In this document: positions 34,138-42,128 of the stretch, one piece after another | Position numbering within the stretch: the stretch's first letter is position 1 | Layout: every line of letters starts with the position of its first letter | Origin: Galbibacter sp038433465 | Lineage (GTDB): Bacteria; Bacteroidota; Bacteroidia; Flavobacteriales; Flavobacteriaceae | DNA length: 64,000 nt | Direction of reading: 5' to 3' | Assembly (NCBI RefSeq): GCF_038433465.1 | Contig: NZ_JAESVF010000002.1 | Coordinates: 1 to 64,000, forward strand | The notes under the pieces: model-generated | Database searches by the model: none | Told to the model about the DNA's origin: nothing | The model's input: the letters and a program-made list of their open reading frames with translations, nothing else | Made by a program: the position numbers and the translations under genes

Positions 34138-34518
34138 TTAAGATTGCCGTTGCGTTCTTAAATACGTTATTTTGTATAGAAACATTTCAGCCATTTTTTC
34201 GGCTCTCCATTTGGCTTCGTTTGCTTTTTCTCCTTCGAAGTTTTCATTTAAAGTTTCAGAAAAAAGTAATTTCCATCTATCAAAATGTTCTTTTGCTACC
34301 GGAAGTTTTGCATGTGGTGCAAACGGTCCGCCATAATACGTATGGTTGTCTAACAAAACAGTTTCCCAAAACCGATACATTTTCTCTAAATGAACATCCC
34401 ATTTATCTTGAATTACATCATTAAAAATGTCTTTCAGTAATTCATCTTCTCTAACTTTTCCGTAAAATATATTTACCAAAAGTTTAATATCGTCTAGGGT
34501 AGATATGTCTTTTTTCAT
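34138..34518 (-). CDS. Group III truncated haemoglobin
   Basis: 126 aa. Group III trHb pattern: helix B/C region VNIFYGKVREDELLKDIF, the Phe-Trp in RFWETVL, and the heme-contact H at FAPHAKLPVAKEHFDRW (proximal His in KEHFDRW). Soluble, with no signal peptide. Likely binds O2 or NO in the cytoplasm; the physiological role of group III proteins is poorly known. It lies downstream of the tRNA-Leu terminator on the same strand. Confidence 0.86.
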   Translation of the reverse strand: MKKDISTLDDIKLLVNIFYGKVREDELLKDIFNDVIQDKWDVHLEKMYRFWETVLLDNHTYYGGPFAPHAKLPVAKEHFDRWKLLFSETLNENFEGEKANEAKWRAEKMAEMFLYKITYLRTQRQS

Positions 34519-34659
34519 GTGCTTTAGGCGTTTTTAAGTTGCGTAGCTTTCGTTTTTGCTTACTTCATATACACAAGCTTAATTGTTTTAAACACTTCAG
34601 TATAAAAACTAAGGGGTGAGTGCTAACAAAAATAAGGTTTTTTGTTAGGTTACAGAAAA

Positions 34660-34690
34660 CAAAAAAGCTTAGAATGTTACTTCTAAGCTT
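34660..34690 (-). terminator. Terminator after tRNA-Leu (minus strand)
   Basis: AAGCTTAGAA (34665-34674) / TTCTAAGCTT (34681-34690); read on the minus strand it is followed by a T-run. A second arm pair CTAACAAAA/TTTTGTTAG lies at 34622-34648. Confidence 0.75.
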
Positions 34691-34697
34691 CTCTTTG

Positions 34698-34781
34698 TAC
34701 CGGGAATGGGAGTCGAACCCACACGCCCTAATGGACACATGGCCCTCAACCATGCCTGTCTACCAATTCCAGCATCCCGGT
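34698..34781 (-). tRNA. tRNA-Leu (GAG)
   Basis: 84 nt. Acceptor arms ACCGGGA/TCCCGGT, anticodon stem CATGG/CCATG with loop TTGAGGG (anticodon GAG), a long class-II variable arm, and TGGGTTCGACTCCCA as T arm. CCA is not encoded. Confidence 0.95.
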
Positions 34782-34800
34782 GTTTCATATTGGCTAAAAT

Positions 34801-34832
34801 AAAAAAAGTTAAGCTAGATGCTCAACTTTTTT
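34801..34832 (-). terminator. Terminator between tRNA-Lys and tRNA-Leu
   Basis: Arms around AAGTTaAGC / GCTcAACTT with A- and T-runs on both sides, so it may act on either strand; on the minus strand it would follow the tRNA-Lys genes. Confidence 0.55.
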
Positions 34833-34868
34833 ATCTTTGATGACATTTAAAAAAAATTGCCATTCTAG

Positions 34869-34941
34869 TGACCCGACTGGGGCTCGAACCCAGGACCCCA
34901 ACATTAAAAGTGTTGTGCTCTACCAACTGAGCTATCGAGTC
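34869..34941 (-). tRNA. tRNA-Lys (TTT), copy 1
   Basis: 73 nt with GACTCGA/TCGGGTC acceptor, D arm GCTCAGTTGGTAGAGC, anticodon loop CTTTTAA (TTT), T arm CTGGGTTCGAGCCCCAG. CCA is not encoded. Confidence 0.96.
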
Positions 34942-35025
34942 TTTATTACAACAAAAGAGTTGTAAGAAAAATATTTGTGCTATTTTAAAAAAATAGTTGC
35001 TTAGCAATTGCTTGCTAAAAAAAAG

Positions 35026-35098
35026 TGACCCGACTGGGGCTCGAACCCAGGACCCCAACATTAAAAGTGTTGTGCTCTACCAACTGAGCTATCGAGTC
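35026..35098 (-). tRNA. tRNA-Lys (TTT), copy 2
   Basis: Identical in sequence to the other tRNA-Lys, 84 bp away. This copy is promoter-proximal, so the transcript order is Lys-Lys-Leu. Confidence 0.96.
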
Positions 35099-35147
35099 AT
35101 TACGTAATGTTAAAAGTACGTCTGCAAAGCTTTGTCGTTTGCGGGTG

Positions 35148-35177
35148 CAAATATAAGATGATTTATTTATTATTCAA
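35148..35177 (-). promoter_or_regulatory. Promoter of the tRNA cluster
   Basis: On the minus strand TTG (35177-35175), 19-nt spacer, TATATTTG (35155-35148); predicted start about 40 nt before tRNA-Lys copy 2. Confidence 0.6.
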
Positions 35178-35253
35178 GCCATTTTTACTATAAATTTGTC
35201 TTTTTTTTGAATTAAATGTGTAAACAAGTGAAAATTAAATATTTGAAAAATAT

Positions 35254-35769
35254 ATGATGCAAGTGTTAATTGGGTATATGGGCAGTGGAAAGTCTACAGT
35301 AGGTAAGGTTTTAGCAAAAAACAGTGCTAAAGCTTTTATTGATTTTGACAATTATATAGAAGAAAAGGAAGGGATGTCTATTCCTGAAATTTTTAAAAAT
35401 AAAGGCGAAATCTACTTCAGAAAAAAAGAAACAGCACATTTAGAGCGTTTACTGGCATCAAATCCAAATGCAATTATATCGTTGGGAGGTGGTACACCTT
35501 GCTTCGGAAATAATATGGAAACTGTATTAAAAGCAACGCCAGATGTGTTTTATTTAAAACTTTCGGTTGAAAAGTTAGTTGCACGTTTAAAAACTGAAAA
35601 ATCGCAACGACCGCTTATAAAAGATATTGCAGATGGAGATTTGTCTGAATTTGTTAGAAAACATCTTTTTGAAAGAAATTTCTATTACCTACAGTCGCAT
35701 CATATCATTTCGGTTGAAGATGAAACTCCAGAAGAAATAGCTACAAAAATTATTGAAAAATTAGCCTAA
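35254..35769 (+). CDS. aroK: Shikimate kinase
   Basis: 171 aa, standard length. Walker A GYMGSGKSTVG (8-18), shikimate-binding FDNYIEEKEG, FRKKET and the GGGTPCFGN loop are present, with the lid Arg in KSQRPLI. It phosphorylates shikimate on the way to chorismate. A TAAATTTG box at 35191-35198 may be its promoter. The 3' end overlaps the convergent PRTase gene by 9 nt. Confidence 0.92.
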   Translation: MMQVLIGYMGSGKSTVGKVLAKNSAKAFIDFDNYIEEKEGMSIPEIFKNKGEIYFRKKETAHLERLLASNPNAIISLGGGTPCFGNNMETVLKATPDVFYLKLSVEKLVARLKTEKSQRPLIKDIADGDLSEFVRKHLFERNFYYLQSHHIISVEDETPEEIATKIIEKLA

Positions 35770-36264
35770 ATAAACAGCATCGTTGCCTTCTTCGAAAACA
35801 ACATCTACATGTTCGTGTAGCGAAGTAGAAAGCGAAATTCCTTTAAAATCGGCTTTTACAGGATATCTTTTGTGGTTTCTGTCGACCAAAACAACTGTTT
35901 TTAATTTCTTAAGCGGAACATTTAAAAAGTGTTTTACGCCATAAATAAGTGTTCCGCCAGAGTTTAAAACGTCGTCTACCAAAATAACAGCCTTATTTTG
36001 ATATTCTTCCGCAGGAATAGAAGTTTTTATAGGCGAAAGTAAATTTTCTTTATCAATAGTAACTTCGCAAAAAGTAGTTTTAATGGTTGAAATTTCAAGT
36101 AGTATCTTATCAATTTTCTTGGCTAATTCGAGTCCGCTTTTCGCAATTCCAGCAATTACAATTTCTTCTTCCTCCACATATGTTTCATAAATTTGGTAGG
36201 CAATACGTCTAATTTTATGTTCAATTTCTGTGTGGTCTAAAATTTTATGTTGTGTTGCTGTCAT
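35761..36264 (-). CDS. PyrR-like phosphoribosyltransferase
   Basis: 167 aa. Type I PRTase fold with the PRPP loop VILVDDVLNSGGTL (about 95-108) and an N-terminal GIAKSGLELAKKI loop. The overall arrangement resembles PyrR/UPRTase-like proteins, but the DNA shows no pyr operon or attenuator nearby, so a regulatory role is doubtful. It could salvage a base or nucleotide. Convergent with aroK; the S4 gene downstream is on the same strand. Confidence 0.82.
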   Translation of the reverse strand: MTATQHKILDHTEIEHKIRRIAYQIYETYVEEEEIVIAGIAKSGLELAKKIDKILLEISTIKTTFCEVTIDKENLLSPIKTSIPAEEYQNKAVILVDDVLNSGGTLIYGVKHFLNVPLKKLKTVVLVDRNHKRYPVKADFKGISLSTSLHEHVDVVFEEGNDAVYLG

Positions 36265-36508
36265 AATTTTTTATTTAATGCGTAAGCGCTGTTTCAAAAG
36301 TTTCGATTCGCAGTGAATTTAAAACTGATATTCCTTTTGAAATTCTTCTTCAAAGATAATAAAGTTTGTATTTACTAATGGGAGTATGATTTGAAAAAGT
36401 GCCTAGTGATTAATGAAAAGTTATTAGGAATTGAAAATAGCGTTTAAAATGCGTTTTGCAAATAAACTCAGTTTGCATTATTCAGTAGACTTAACTTTTT
36501 GCTTTTTA

Positions 36509-36907
36509 TTAATTTTCAGTTTTGTCAATAGCATCAATACTTCCTTCTTCTTTGTACTCATCAATATCTCGACGGTCTTTTTTGGTAGGTCTCCCAGTAC
36601 CTTTTTTTCGGTAATAATCTTTCGAATATTTTAATAAATCTACATGCTCAAAAGCTTCTTGTGGTGTGGTGTCTTTTCTGTAAATATCAACCAATTTAGC
36701 GCCTACACGACTTTCAGGAATATCTAAAACTTTTATTTGGTAGTTTATTTGATTTTTTCTGACTTCAATTACATCCATCGGAAATACATCGCGCGAGGGC
36801 TTTACTTTTTGCTCGTTTATTTTTACATGTCCCTTTTTACAGGCTTCAGTAGCCATATTACGGGTTTTAAAATAGCGAACACACCATAAATACTTATCAA
36901 TACGCAT
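36509..36907 (-). CDS. S4-domain RNA-binding protein (Hsp15-like)
   Basis: 132 aa. The first 60 residues are an S4 domain (MRIDKYLWCVRYFKTRNMA, split as RIDKYLW and ACKKGHVKIN). The rest is a basic tail with KKGTGRPTKKDRRDID. E. coli Hsp15 binds free 50S subunits carrying nascent chains and helps recycle them. It lies upstream of the PRTase gene on the minus strand with a 244-bp gap that shows nothing clear. Confidence 0.87.
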   Translation of the reverse strand: MRIDKYLWCVRYFKTRNMATEACKKGHVKINEQKVKPSRDVFPMDVIEVRKNQINYQIKVLDIPESRVGAKLVDIYRKDTTPQEAFEHVDLLKYSKDYYRKKGTGRPTKKDRRDIDEYKEEGSIDAIDKTEN

Positions 36908-36964
36908 ACTTCTAATTAAAAAATTTCGTTAATGGATAAAGCAAAAATACTAGAAAATAGTATC

Positions 36965-36994
36965 TTGCGCACCTGAATTTATACAATATATTTA
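36965..36994 (+). promoter_or_regulatory. Promoter of the FKBP-like lipoprotein gene
   Basis: TTG (36965-36967), 19-nt spacer, TATATTTA (36987-36994, last base off consensus). It supports ATG 37018 over ATG 37000. Confidence 0.45.
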
Positions 36995-37017
36995 GTTTGA
37001 TGATAAAAGCAAGTTTG

Positions 37018-37953
37018 ATGAGATTAAAATTTATAGTGCCTACTCTGGTGATGGCGTGTGCTTTTTTTGCATGCAATAATGACGACGATGATAGTAGTGC
37101 AGGTGTTGAGTTGAGAGATTTAAGTGAAGTTACAGCAGAGAATGTTGAAGAGTTACAATTGTATTTACAAACACATTTTTATAATTATGAAGATTTTCAA
37201 AATCCGCCAGCAGATTTTGATTATAGAATAGTGTTTGATACTATTGCGGGTTCTAATGCTGACAAAACTCCTTTGATTCAACAGGTGACTGATACGACAA
37301 TTGAAGTTCAAGATGTTTCTCAGAAGATGTATTATTTAGTAGCGAGAGGAGATGTCCATAATAGTAGTTTAAAGCCGAAGTTGGGGAATCAAGTTGTAAT
37401 TAAATATGAAGCAAGTGATTTAGGAGAGGCTCCTTCTGATATAAGTAATACTGAATATGTGGTTTCTAATATTTCAACTAATTTAATTGAAGGGTTTAAA
37501 CTTTTTACTACTAAGCTACCGATAGGTACAGGGTATGTGGAAAATGAAGATGGAACATTGACATGGAATCAAGACTATGGAATAGGTGTTGCTTTTATGA
37601 CTTCGGGATTAGCTTATTATGGATCTGCGAATTATTCTCCATTTGTATTTAAAATGGATATGCTTCAATTTAATGATTTAGATGAAGATATCGTGTATAT
37701 CAGTTCGTCACAAACAGCTTCTTCTCCAGACGGAATTCCTTCTCATTTAGAAGATGTTGATGGCGATGGAGATCCAAGAAACGACGATACAGACGAAGAC
37801 GGAATTCCAAACTATTTAGACGCAGATGATGACGGCGACGGGGTGTTGACTCTTTACGAATATGATTACGACGGCGACGGCGTAGTAGATGATTCTGATG
37901 GCGATGGAGTTCCAGATTACTTAGATCCAGATTCTCGTATTCAAACTAATTAG
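37018..37953 (+). CDS. FKBP-like lipoprotein with thrombospondin type 3-like calcium repeats
   Basis: 311 aa from ATG 37018 (lipoprotein signal with FFAC, Cys19); an ATG six codons upstream and a TTG before it are less likely. Residues about 95-225 look like a divergent FKBP domain (VVIKYEA, LIEGFKL, FMTSGLAYYG, PFVFKMDML). After residue 235 the protein is an Asp-rich series (DVDGDGDPRNDDTDEDG, DADDDGDGV, DSDGDGVPDYLDPD) typical of calcium-binding TSP3 repeats, which may also act as a linker in flavobacterial surface proteins. Role in surface folding is inferred. Confidence 0.75.
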   Translation: MRLKFIVPTLVMACAFFACNNDDDDSSAGVELRDLSEVTAENVEELQLYLQTHFYNYEDFQNPPADFDYRIVFDTIAGSNADKTPLIQQVTDTTIEVQDVSQKMYYLVARGDVHNSSLKPKLGNQVVIKYEASDLGEAPSDISNTEYVVSNISTNLIEGFKLFTTKLPIGTGYVENEDGTLTWNQDYGIGVAFMTSGLAYYGSANYSPFVFKMDMLQFNDLDEDIVYISSSQTASSPDGIPSHLEDVDGDGDPRNDDTDEDGIPNYLDADDDGDGVLTLYEYDYDGDGVVDDSDGDGVPDYLDPDSRIQTN

Positions 37954-38000
37954 GGAAAGTAAATTTTTATAATTACTCGTATTCTGTCATTATACACAGT

Positions 38001-38090
38001 CACCTCGAGCGTAGTCGAGAGGTTATTTGACTTAACGGTTTTAAACGGGTCTCGACTACGCCTGTCTGCCGACAAAGGCAGGCTCGACCT
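38001..38090. repeat. Inverted repeat with GAGCGtAGTCGAG boxes
   Basis: GCGTAGTCGAGA (38009-38020) pairs exactly with TCTCGACTACGC (38050-38061) across a 29-nt loop; a second hairpin CTGCC/GGCAG follows at 38066-38081. The box is related to the unit in the array at 19.0-19.5 kb. Confidence 0.75.
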
Positions 38091-38138
38091 GACATTTTAA
38101 ACATGGTATGATACATTACGGATATATAAAAATTCATA

Positions 38139-38175
38139 AAAAAAAACAGCGTTCAATTTGAACGCTGTTTTTTTT
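38139..38175. terminator. Bidirectional terminator
   Basis: CAGCGTTCAA (38147-38156) / TTGAACGCTG (38158-38167) with an A-run before and a T-run after, between two convergent genes. Confidence 0.85.
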
Positions 38176-38192
38176 ATGAGTTATTTTCTGTT

Positions 38193-38765
38193 TTACAGTT
38201 TAACTGATAAACTTAAAATAAGTTGAGAAGGTCTCGTATCGATTCTTCCTGTACCACTAAGGCCTACAAATTCGGCTTCGTTGTCGCTAAAACCTCTTTC
38301 ATAACGTAAATCAACACCAAGGCGCTCTCCTAAGTTTACACCAACTCCCATGTTTAATCCGACAGTAAAATCGTTTTCAACATCATTTAAGGTAACACCT
38401 TCAAGGTCGGTATCTAAAATAAACTGTAAAGAAGGTCCTGCAAAAAAGTGTACAGGCCCAACAATGTTTATTCCTACTAAAAGTGGCGCATCGAGTTTGC
38501 TCATTTCAAATTTATCTCCGTCGTAATCAGAATTTGTTTTTGTGTACACCAATTCTGGTCTGAAATAAAGTGTTCCGAAATCAACCTTTCCGAAGGCTCC
38601 AAGATGAAACCCTATGTTGGTACCTCCACTAATATTTTTAGTGTCTTCGATAACATCTCCGTTGGAGTTAAAGTTGAATCCGCCTTTAAAACCAAAGCCA
38701 GAACCCGATTGTGCAAAACTTGTAAATCCTGCAAGTAAACAGATAATTAAAAGTGCTTTTTTCAT
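38193..38765 (-). CDS. Outer-membrane beta-barrel protein (porin-family)
   Basis: 190 aa. Signal peptide ends at TSFAQ (residue 19). The mature part is a run of amphipathic strands with alternating hydrophobic residues (FGFKGGFNFNS, GTLYFRPELVYTK, VGLNMGVGVNLG, LGVDLRYERGF) and ends in an SLSVKL strand suited for BAM recognition. It fits the eight-stranded OmpX/OmpA-like group common in Bacteroidota. No specific function can be read from the sequence. It follows the transketolase genes after 55 nt. Confidence 0.83.
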   Translation of the reverse strand: MKKALLIICLLAGFTSFAQSGSGFGFKGGFNFNSNGDVIEDTKNISGGTNIGFHLGAFGKVDFGTLYFRPELVYTKTNSDYDGDKFEMSKLDAPLLVGINIVGPVHFFAGPSLQFILDTDLEGVTLNDVENDFTVGLNMGVGVNLGERLGVDLRYERGFSDNEAEFVGLSGTGRIDTRPSQLILSLSVKL

Positions 38766-38820
38766 GTTTGTTTATTGTTTTAAGATGATTGTTAAAGTAA
38801 TAAACTCAAATAAAGCTGGT

Positions 38821-39774
38821 TTATTTTCTTTTTAACACTTTTGTAACAGCATTTATGATAGCATCACTATTTAAACCGTACTTGTCCATTAATTGTGCAG
38901 GAGTTCCACTTTCTCCAAAAGTATCTTGCGTAGCAATAAATTCTTGTGGAGTTGGGTTGTTAAGTGCTAATGTTCTAGCAACGCTTTCTCCAAGTCCGCC
39001 AAGGTAGTTATGTTCTTCCGCAGTAACAACACATCCAGTTTTAGCAACAGAGGCTAGAATAGCTTCTTCGTCTAAAGGTTTAATAGTGTGAATGTCTAAA
39101 ATATCAGCAGAAATACCTTGCTCGGCTAGTTTTTCTCCAGCAAGAATAGCTTCCCAAACTAAATGTCCTGTAGCGATGATGGTAACATCTGTACCGTCGT
39201 TAATTTTTAATGCTTTTCCAATTTCAAACTTTTGGTCTGCTGGGGTAAAGTTAGGAACTGCAGGTCTTCCAAAACGAAGATAAACAGGTCCGTCGTGTTC
39301 TGCAATGGCAATGGTAGCTGCTTTGGTTTGGTTAAAATCACAAGGATTAATAACAGTCATTCCAGGAAGCATCTTCATCAATCCGATATCTTCTAAAATT
39401 TGGTGTGTTGCTCCATCTTCTCCAAGAGTTAAACCTGCATGCGAAGCACAAATTTTTACGTTCTTTCCAGAGTAAGCAATCGACTGACGAATTTGGTCGT
39501 AAACACGCCCCGTAGAGAAGTTTGCAAAAGTTCCAGTAAAAGGAATTTTCCCACCGATAGTAAGTCCGGCAGCAATTCCCATCATGTTTGCTTCAGCAAT
39601 ACCAATTTGGTAAAAGCGCTCAGGATTTTCTTTAATAAACTCTTGCATTTTTAACGAACCGATTAAATCGGCACAAAGTGCTACTACGTTTGGGTTGGTT
39701 CGTCCAAGTTCTGCAAGTCCGGCACCAAAACCACTACGTGTATCTATTTTTTCAGTATATGTGTATTTCTTCAT
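38821..39774 (-). CDS. Transketolase, C-terminal subunit
   Basis: 317 aa. Carries the pyrimidine-binding (GRTNPNVVALCADL, GIAEANMMGIAAGL, FTGTFANF) and C-terminal domains of transketolase. The pyrophosphate-binding half is encoded separately upstream, an arrangement seen in many Bacteroidota and archaea. The conserved Glu in GIAEANM activates thiamine diphosphate. Together the subunits move two-carbon units in the pentose phosphate pathway. Confidence 0.9.
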   Translation of the reverse strand: MKKYTYTEKIDTRSGFGAGLAELGRTNPNVVALCADLIGSLKMQEFIKENPERFYQIGIAEANMMGIAAGLTIGGKIPFTGTFANFSTGRVYDQIRQSIAYSGKNVKICASHAGLTLGEDGATHQILEDIGLMKMLPGMTVINPCDFNQTKAATIAIAEHDGPVYLRFGRPAVPNFTPADQKFEIGKALKINDGTDVTIIATGHLVWEAILAGEKLAEQGISADILDIHTIKPLDEEAILASVAKTGCVVTAEEHNYLGGLGESVARTLALNNPTPQEFIATQDTFGESGTPAQLMDKYGLNSDAIINAVTKVLKRK

Positions 39775-39837
39775 TGTATTTATTTTGTGTTTTCCGAAGT
39801 AAGGGTGTGTACTTCGAGTTTTTCAATTAGTTAGCTA

Positions 39838-40683
39838 TTAATAATCTCCTAGCGTTTCAGGATTTTGAGCTAATGCTTTTTCTAATTGTTCGTCGTTTGG
39901 CGCTTTACCGTGCCAAGCGTGTGTACCCATCATAAAATCTACACCATGCCCCATTACGGTATGTAGTAAAATACAAACAGGTTTACCTTTTCCGGTTCTC
40001 GATTTTGCTTCTTTTAAACCAGCAATAATGGCTTCAAGGTCGTTTCCTTTTTCGATATCCATAACGTCCCAACCAAAGGCTTCGAATTTTGCTTTCACGT
40101 CGCCCATTGGTAAAACGTCGTCTGTAGAACCGTCAATTTGTTGTCCGTTTAAATCGATTGTTGCGATGTAATTGTCTACTTTATTTCCGGCAGCATACAT
40201 AATAGCTTCCCAGTTTTGACCTTCTTGTAACTCTCCATCACCGTGTAAACTAAATACGGTGTGCGTATCGTTGTTTAATTTTTTTGCAAGTGCTGCACCA
40301 ATGGCAACCGACATCCCTTGCCCTAAAGATCCCGATGCAATACGTACACCTGGTAAACCTTCATGCGTAGTTGGATGCCCTTGTAGGCGAGAGTCTAAAA
40401 GTCTAAATGTATTGAGTTCTTCCACAGGAAAATAACCACGTCTTGCTAAAACACTATAAAAAACAGGTGAAATATGTCCGTTTGATAAGAAAAATAAATC
40501 TTCATTAATACCATCCATTTTAAAGTTGGTATCTAGCTCCATAATTTCATTGTATAGTGCAACTAAGAATTCTGTACAACCTAAAGAACCACCTGGGTGT
40601 CCAGAGTTTACTTTGTGTACCATCCTTACAATGTCCCTTCTTACTTGGGTCGTCAAATCGTTTAATTGTTGTGTGTCTGGCAT
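39838..40683 (-). CDS. Transketolase, N-terminal (TPP-binding) subunit
   Basis: 281 aa. HKVNSGHPGGSLG near the start and the ThDP motif GDGELQEGQNWEA (GDG...N) define the pyrophosphate-binding domain; GHGVDFMMGTHAWHGKAP lies near the end. It precedes the C-terminal subunit by 63 nt and has its own canonical promoter. The heteromer supplies pentose phosphates and erythrose-4-phosphate. Confidence 0.92.
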   Translation of the reverse strand: MPDTQQLNDLTTQVRRDIVRMVHKVNSGHPGGSLGCTEFLVALYNEIMELDTNFKMDGINEDLFFLSNGHISPVFYSVLARRGYFPVEELNTFRLLDSRLQGHPTTHEGLPGVRIASGSLGQGMSVAIGAALAKKLNNDTHTVFSLHGDGELQEGQNWEAIMYAAGNKVDNYIATIDLNGQQIDGSTDDVLPMGDVKAKFEAFGWDVMDIEKGNDLEAIIAGLKEAKSRTGKGKPVCILLHTVMGHGVDFMMGTHAWHGKAPNDEQLEKALAQNPETLGDY

Positions 40684-40710
40684 TTGTAATTGTTAATTAA
40701 TTTTCATAAA

Positions 40711-40741
40711 CAAAAATAAACCTTTAAAAAACCTTAGCAAA
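40711..40741 (-). promoter_or_regulatory. Promoter of the transketolase operon
   Basis: On the minus strand TTTG (40741-40738), 19-nt spacer, TATTTTTG (40718-40711). Very good match. Confidence 0.65.
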
Positions 40742-40825
40742 GTAATTTTGCACACATATTCTACATATTTGTTTTAAATCTTTGGTTTTAGCGCTTCTTT
40801 ATGAAGAAAGAGCCATTATCTTGAC

Positions 40826-40833
40826 TATCTTTG
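40826..40833 (+). promoter_or_regulatory. -7 box of the tgt operon
   Basis: TATCTTTG fits TAnnTTTG; leader of about 90 nt to tgt. No TTG at the right spacing. Confidence 0.4.
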
Positions 40834-40932
40834 CAAATTGTTAAACAAGGATAATGTGCAAGTTTAAAGTGTTGTTTACTGATTTTTTTTATTGCTGAAA
40901 TAACGCCGAAAACTCCATACTAAATATTACAA

Positions 40933-42063
40933 ATGAAGTTTACTATTAACGGAAAAGATGCCGGAAGTAAGGCAAGAGCAGGTGTTGTAACTACAGATCA
41001 TGGGGCGATAGAAACCCCAATTTTTATGCCTGTAGGAACAGTAGCTACGGTAAAGGGAGTGCATCAAAGAGAATTAAAAGAAGACATCAATCCCGATATT
41101 ATTTTAGGGAATACATACCATTTATACCTGCGTCCAAAAACTTCAATTATTGAAGCAGCGGGCGGACTGCATAAGTTTATGAATTGGGACCGAAATATCT
41201 TGACAGATAGTGGAGGGTACCAAGTATATTCTTTGTCGGGAAACCGAAAAATAAAAGAAGAAGGCGTTAAGTTTAAAAGTCATATTGACGGTTCTTACCA
41301 CTTCTTCACGCCAGAAAATGTAATGGATATTCAAAGAACTATCGGAGCCGATATCATCATGGCTTTCGATGAATGTACACCATATCCATGCGATTACAAC
41401 TACGCAAAGCGTTCGATGCATATGACGCATCGTTGGCTAGAAAGATGTATAAAACGCTTTAATGAAACGCCCGATAAGTATGGTTACGAGCAAACTTTGT
41501 TTCCAATTGTACAAGGGTCTACATATAAAGATTTAAGAAAACAATCTGCCGAGTATATCGCAAATGCGGGTGCGCAAGGAAATGCAATTGGCGGACTTTC
41601 AGTAGGGGAGCCAGCCGAAGAAATGTATGCAATGACAGAAGTTGTGTGTGATATTCTTCCGGAAGATAAACCTCGTTACCTTATGGGGGTTGGAACTCCT
41701 ATAAATATCTTGGAAAACATAGCGCTTGGTGTAGATATGTTTGATTGTGTGATGCCAACACGAAATGCTAGAAACGGAATGCTTTTTACTGCACACGGTA
41801 CCATCAATATAAAAAATAAAAAATGGGAAGCCGATTTTTCTCCAATTGACGAAATGGGCATTACCGATGTAGATACCTATTACACAAAAGCATATTTAAG
41901 ACATTTGTTTGCTGCCAATGAGTATTTAGGGAAACAAATTGCAACAATTCATAATTTAGGTTTTTATTTATGGTTGGTTCGTGAAGCTAGAAAACATATC
42001 TTAGCAGGAGATTTTACCGAATGGAAAAACAAAATGGTAAAACAAATGGATAAACGATTGTAG
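40933..42063 (+). CDS. tgt: tRNA-guanine transglycosylase (zinc-site variant)
   Basis: 376 aa. Core Tgt motifs are intact: GNTYHLYLRP, TDSGGYQV (catalytic Asp), MAFDECTPYP, IGGLSVGEP and MGVGTP. At residues 310-325, where most bacterial Tgts have the C-x-C-x2-C zinc ligands, this protein reads ITDVDTYYTKAYLRHL, so the three Cys are missing; the His in IHNLGF remains. I recall the same loss in other Bacteroidota Tgts. It exchanges guanine-34 for preQ1 in tRNA. It leads the operon with the LptF/G-like and DMT genes. Confidence 0.92.
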   Translation: MKFTINGKDAGSKARAGVVTTDHGAIETPIFMPVGTVATVKGVHQRELKEDINPDIILGNTYHLYLRPKTSIIEAAGGLHKFMNWDRNILTDSGGYQVYSLSGNRKIKEEGVKFKSHIDGSYHFFTPENVMDIQRTIGADIIMAFDECTPYPCDYNYAKRSMHMTHRWLERCIKRFNETPDKYGYEQTLFPIVQGSTYKDLRKQSAEYIANAGAQGNAIGGLSVGEPAEEMYAMTEVVCDILPEDKPRYLMGVGTPINILENIALGVDMFDCVMPTRNARNGMLFTAHGTINIKNKKWEADFSPIDEMGITDVDTYYTKAYLRHLFAANEYLGKQIATIHNLGFYLWLVREARKHILAGDFTEWKNKMVKQMDKRL

Positions 42064-42128
42064 TTTATAAACAATTGTTTTGTAGTGTGATGATGCAGAT
42101 GCTTAAAACCCAACAAAATTATAACTAA

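Noticed and set aside
34831..35061. 76-aa minus-strand frame
   Set aside because: Lies across the two tRNA-Lys genes; typical false frame in tRNA sequence.
35761..36264. PyrR attenuation protein controlling pyr genes
   Set aside because: No pyr operon or attenuator is nearby; pyrD is 25 kb away with its own promoter box and no antiterminator structure.
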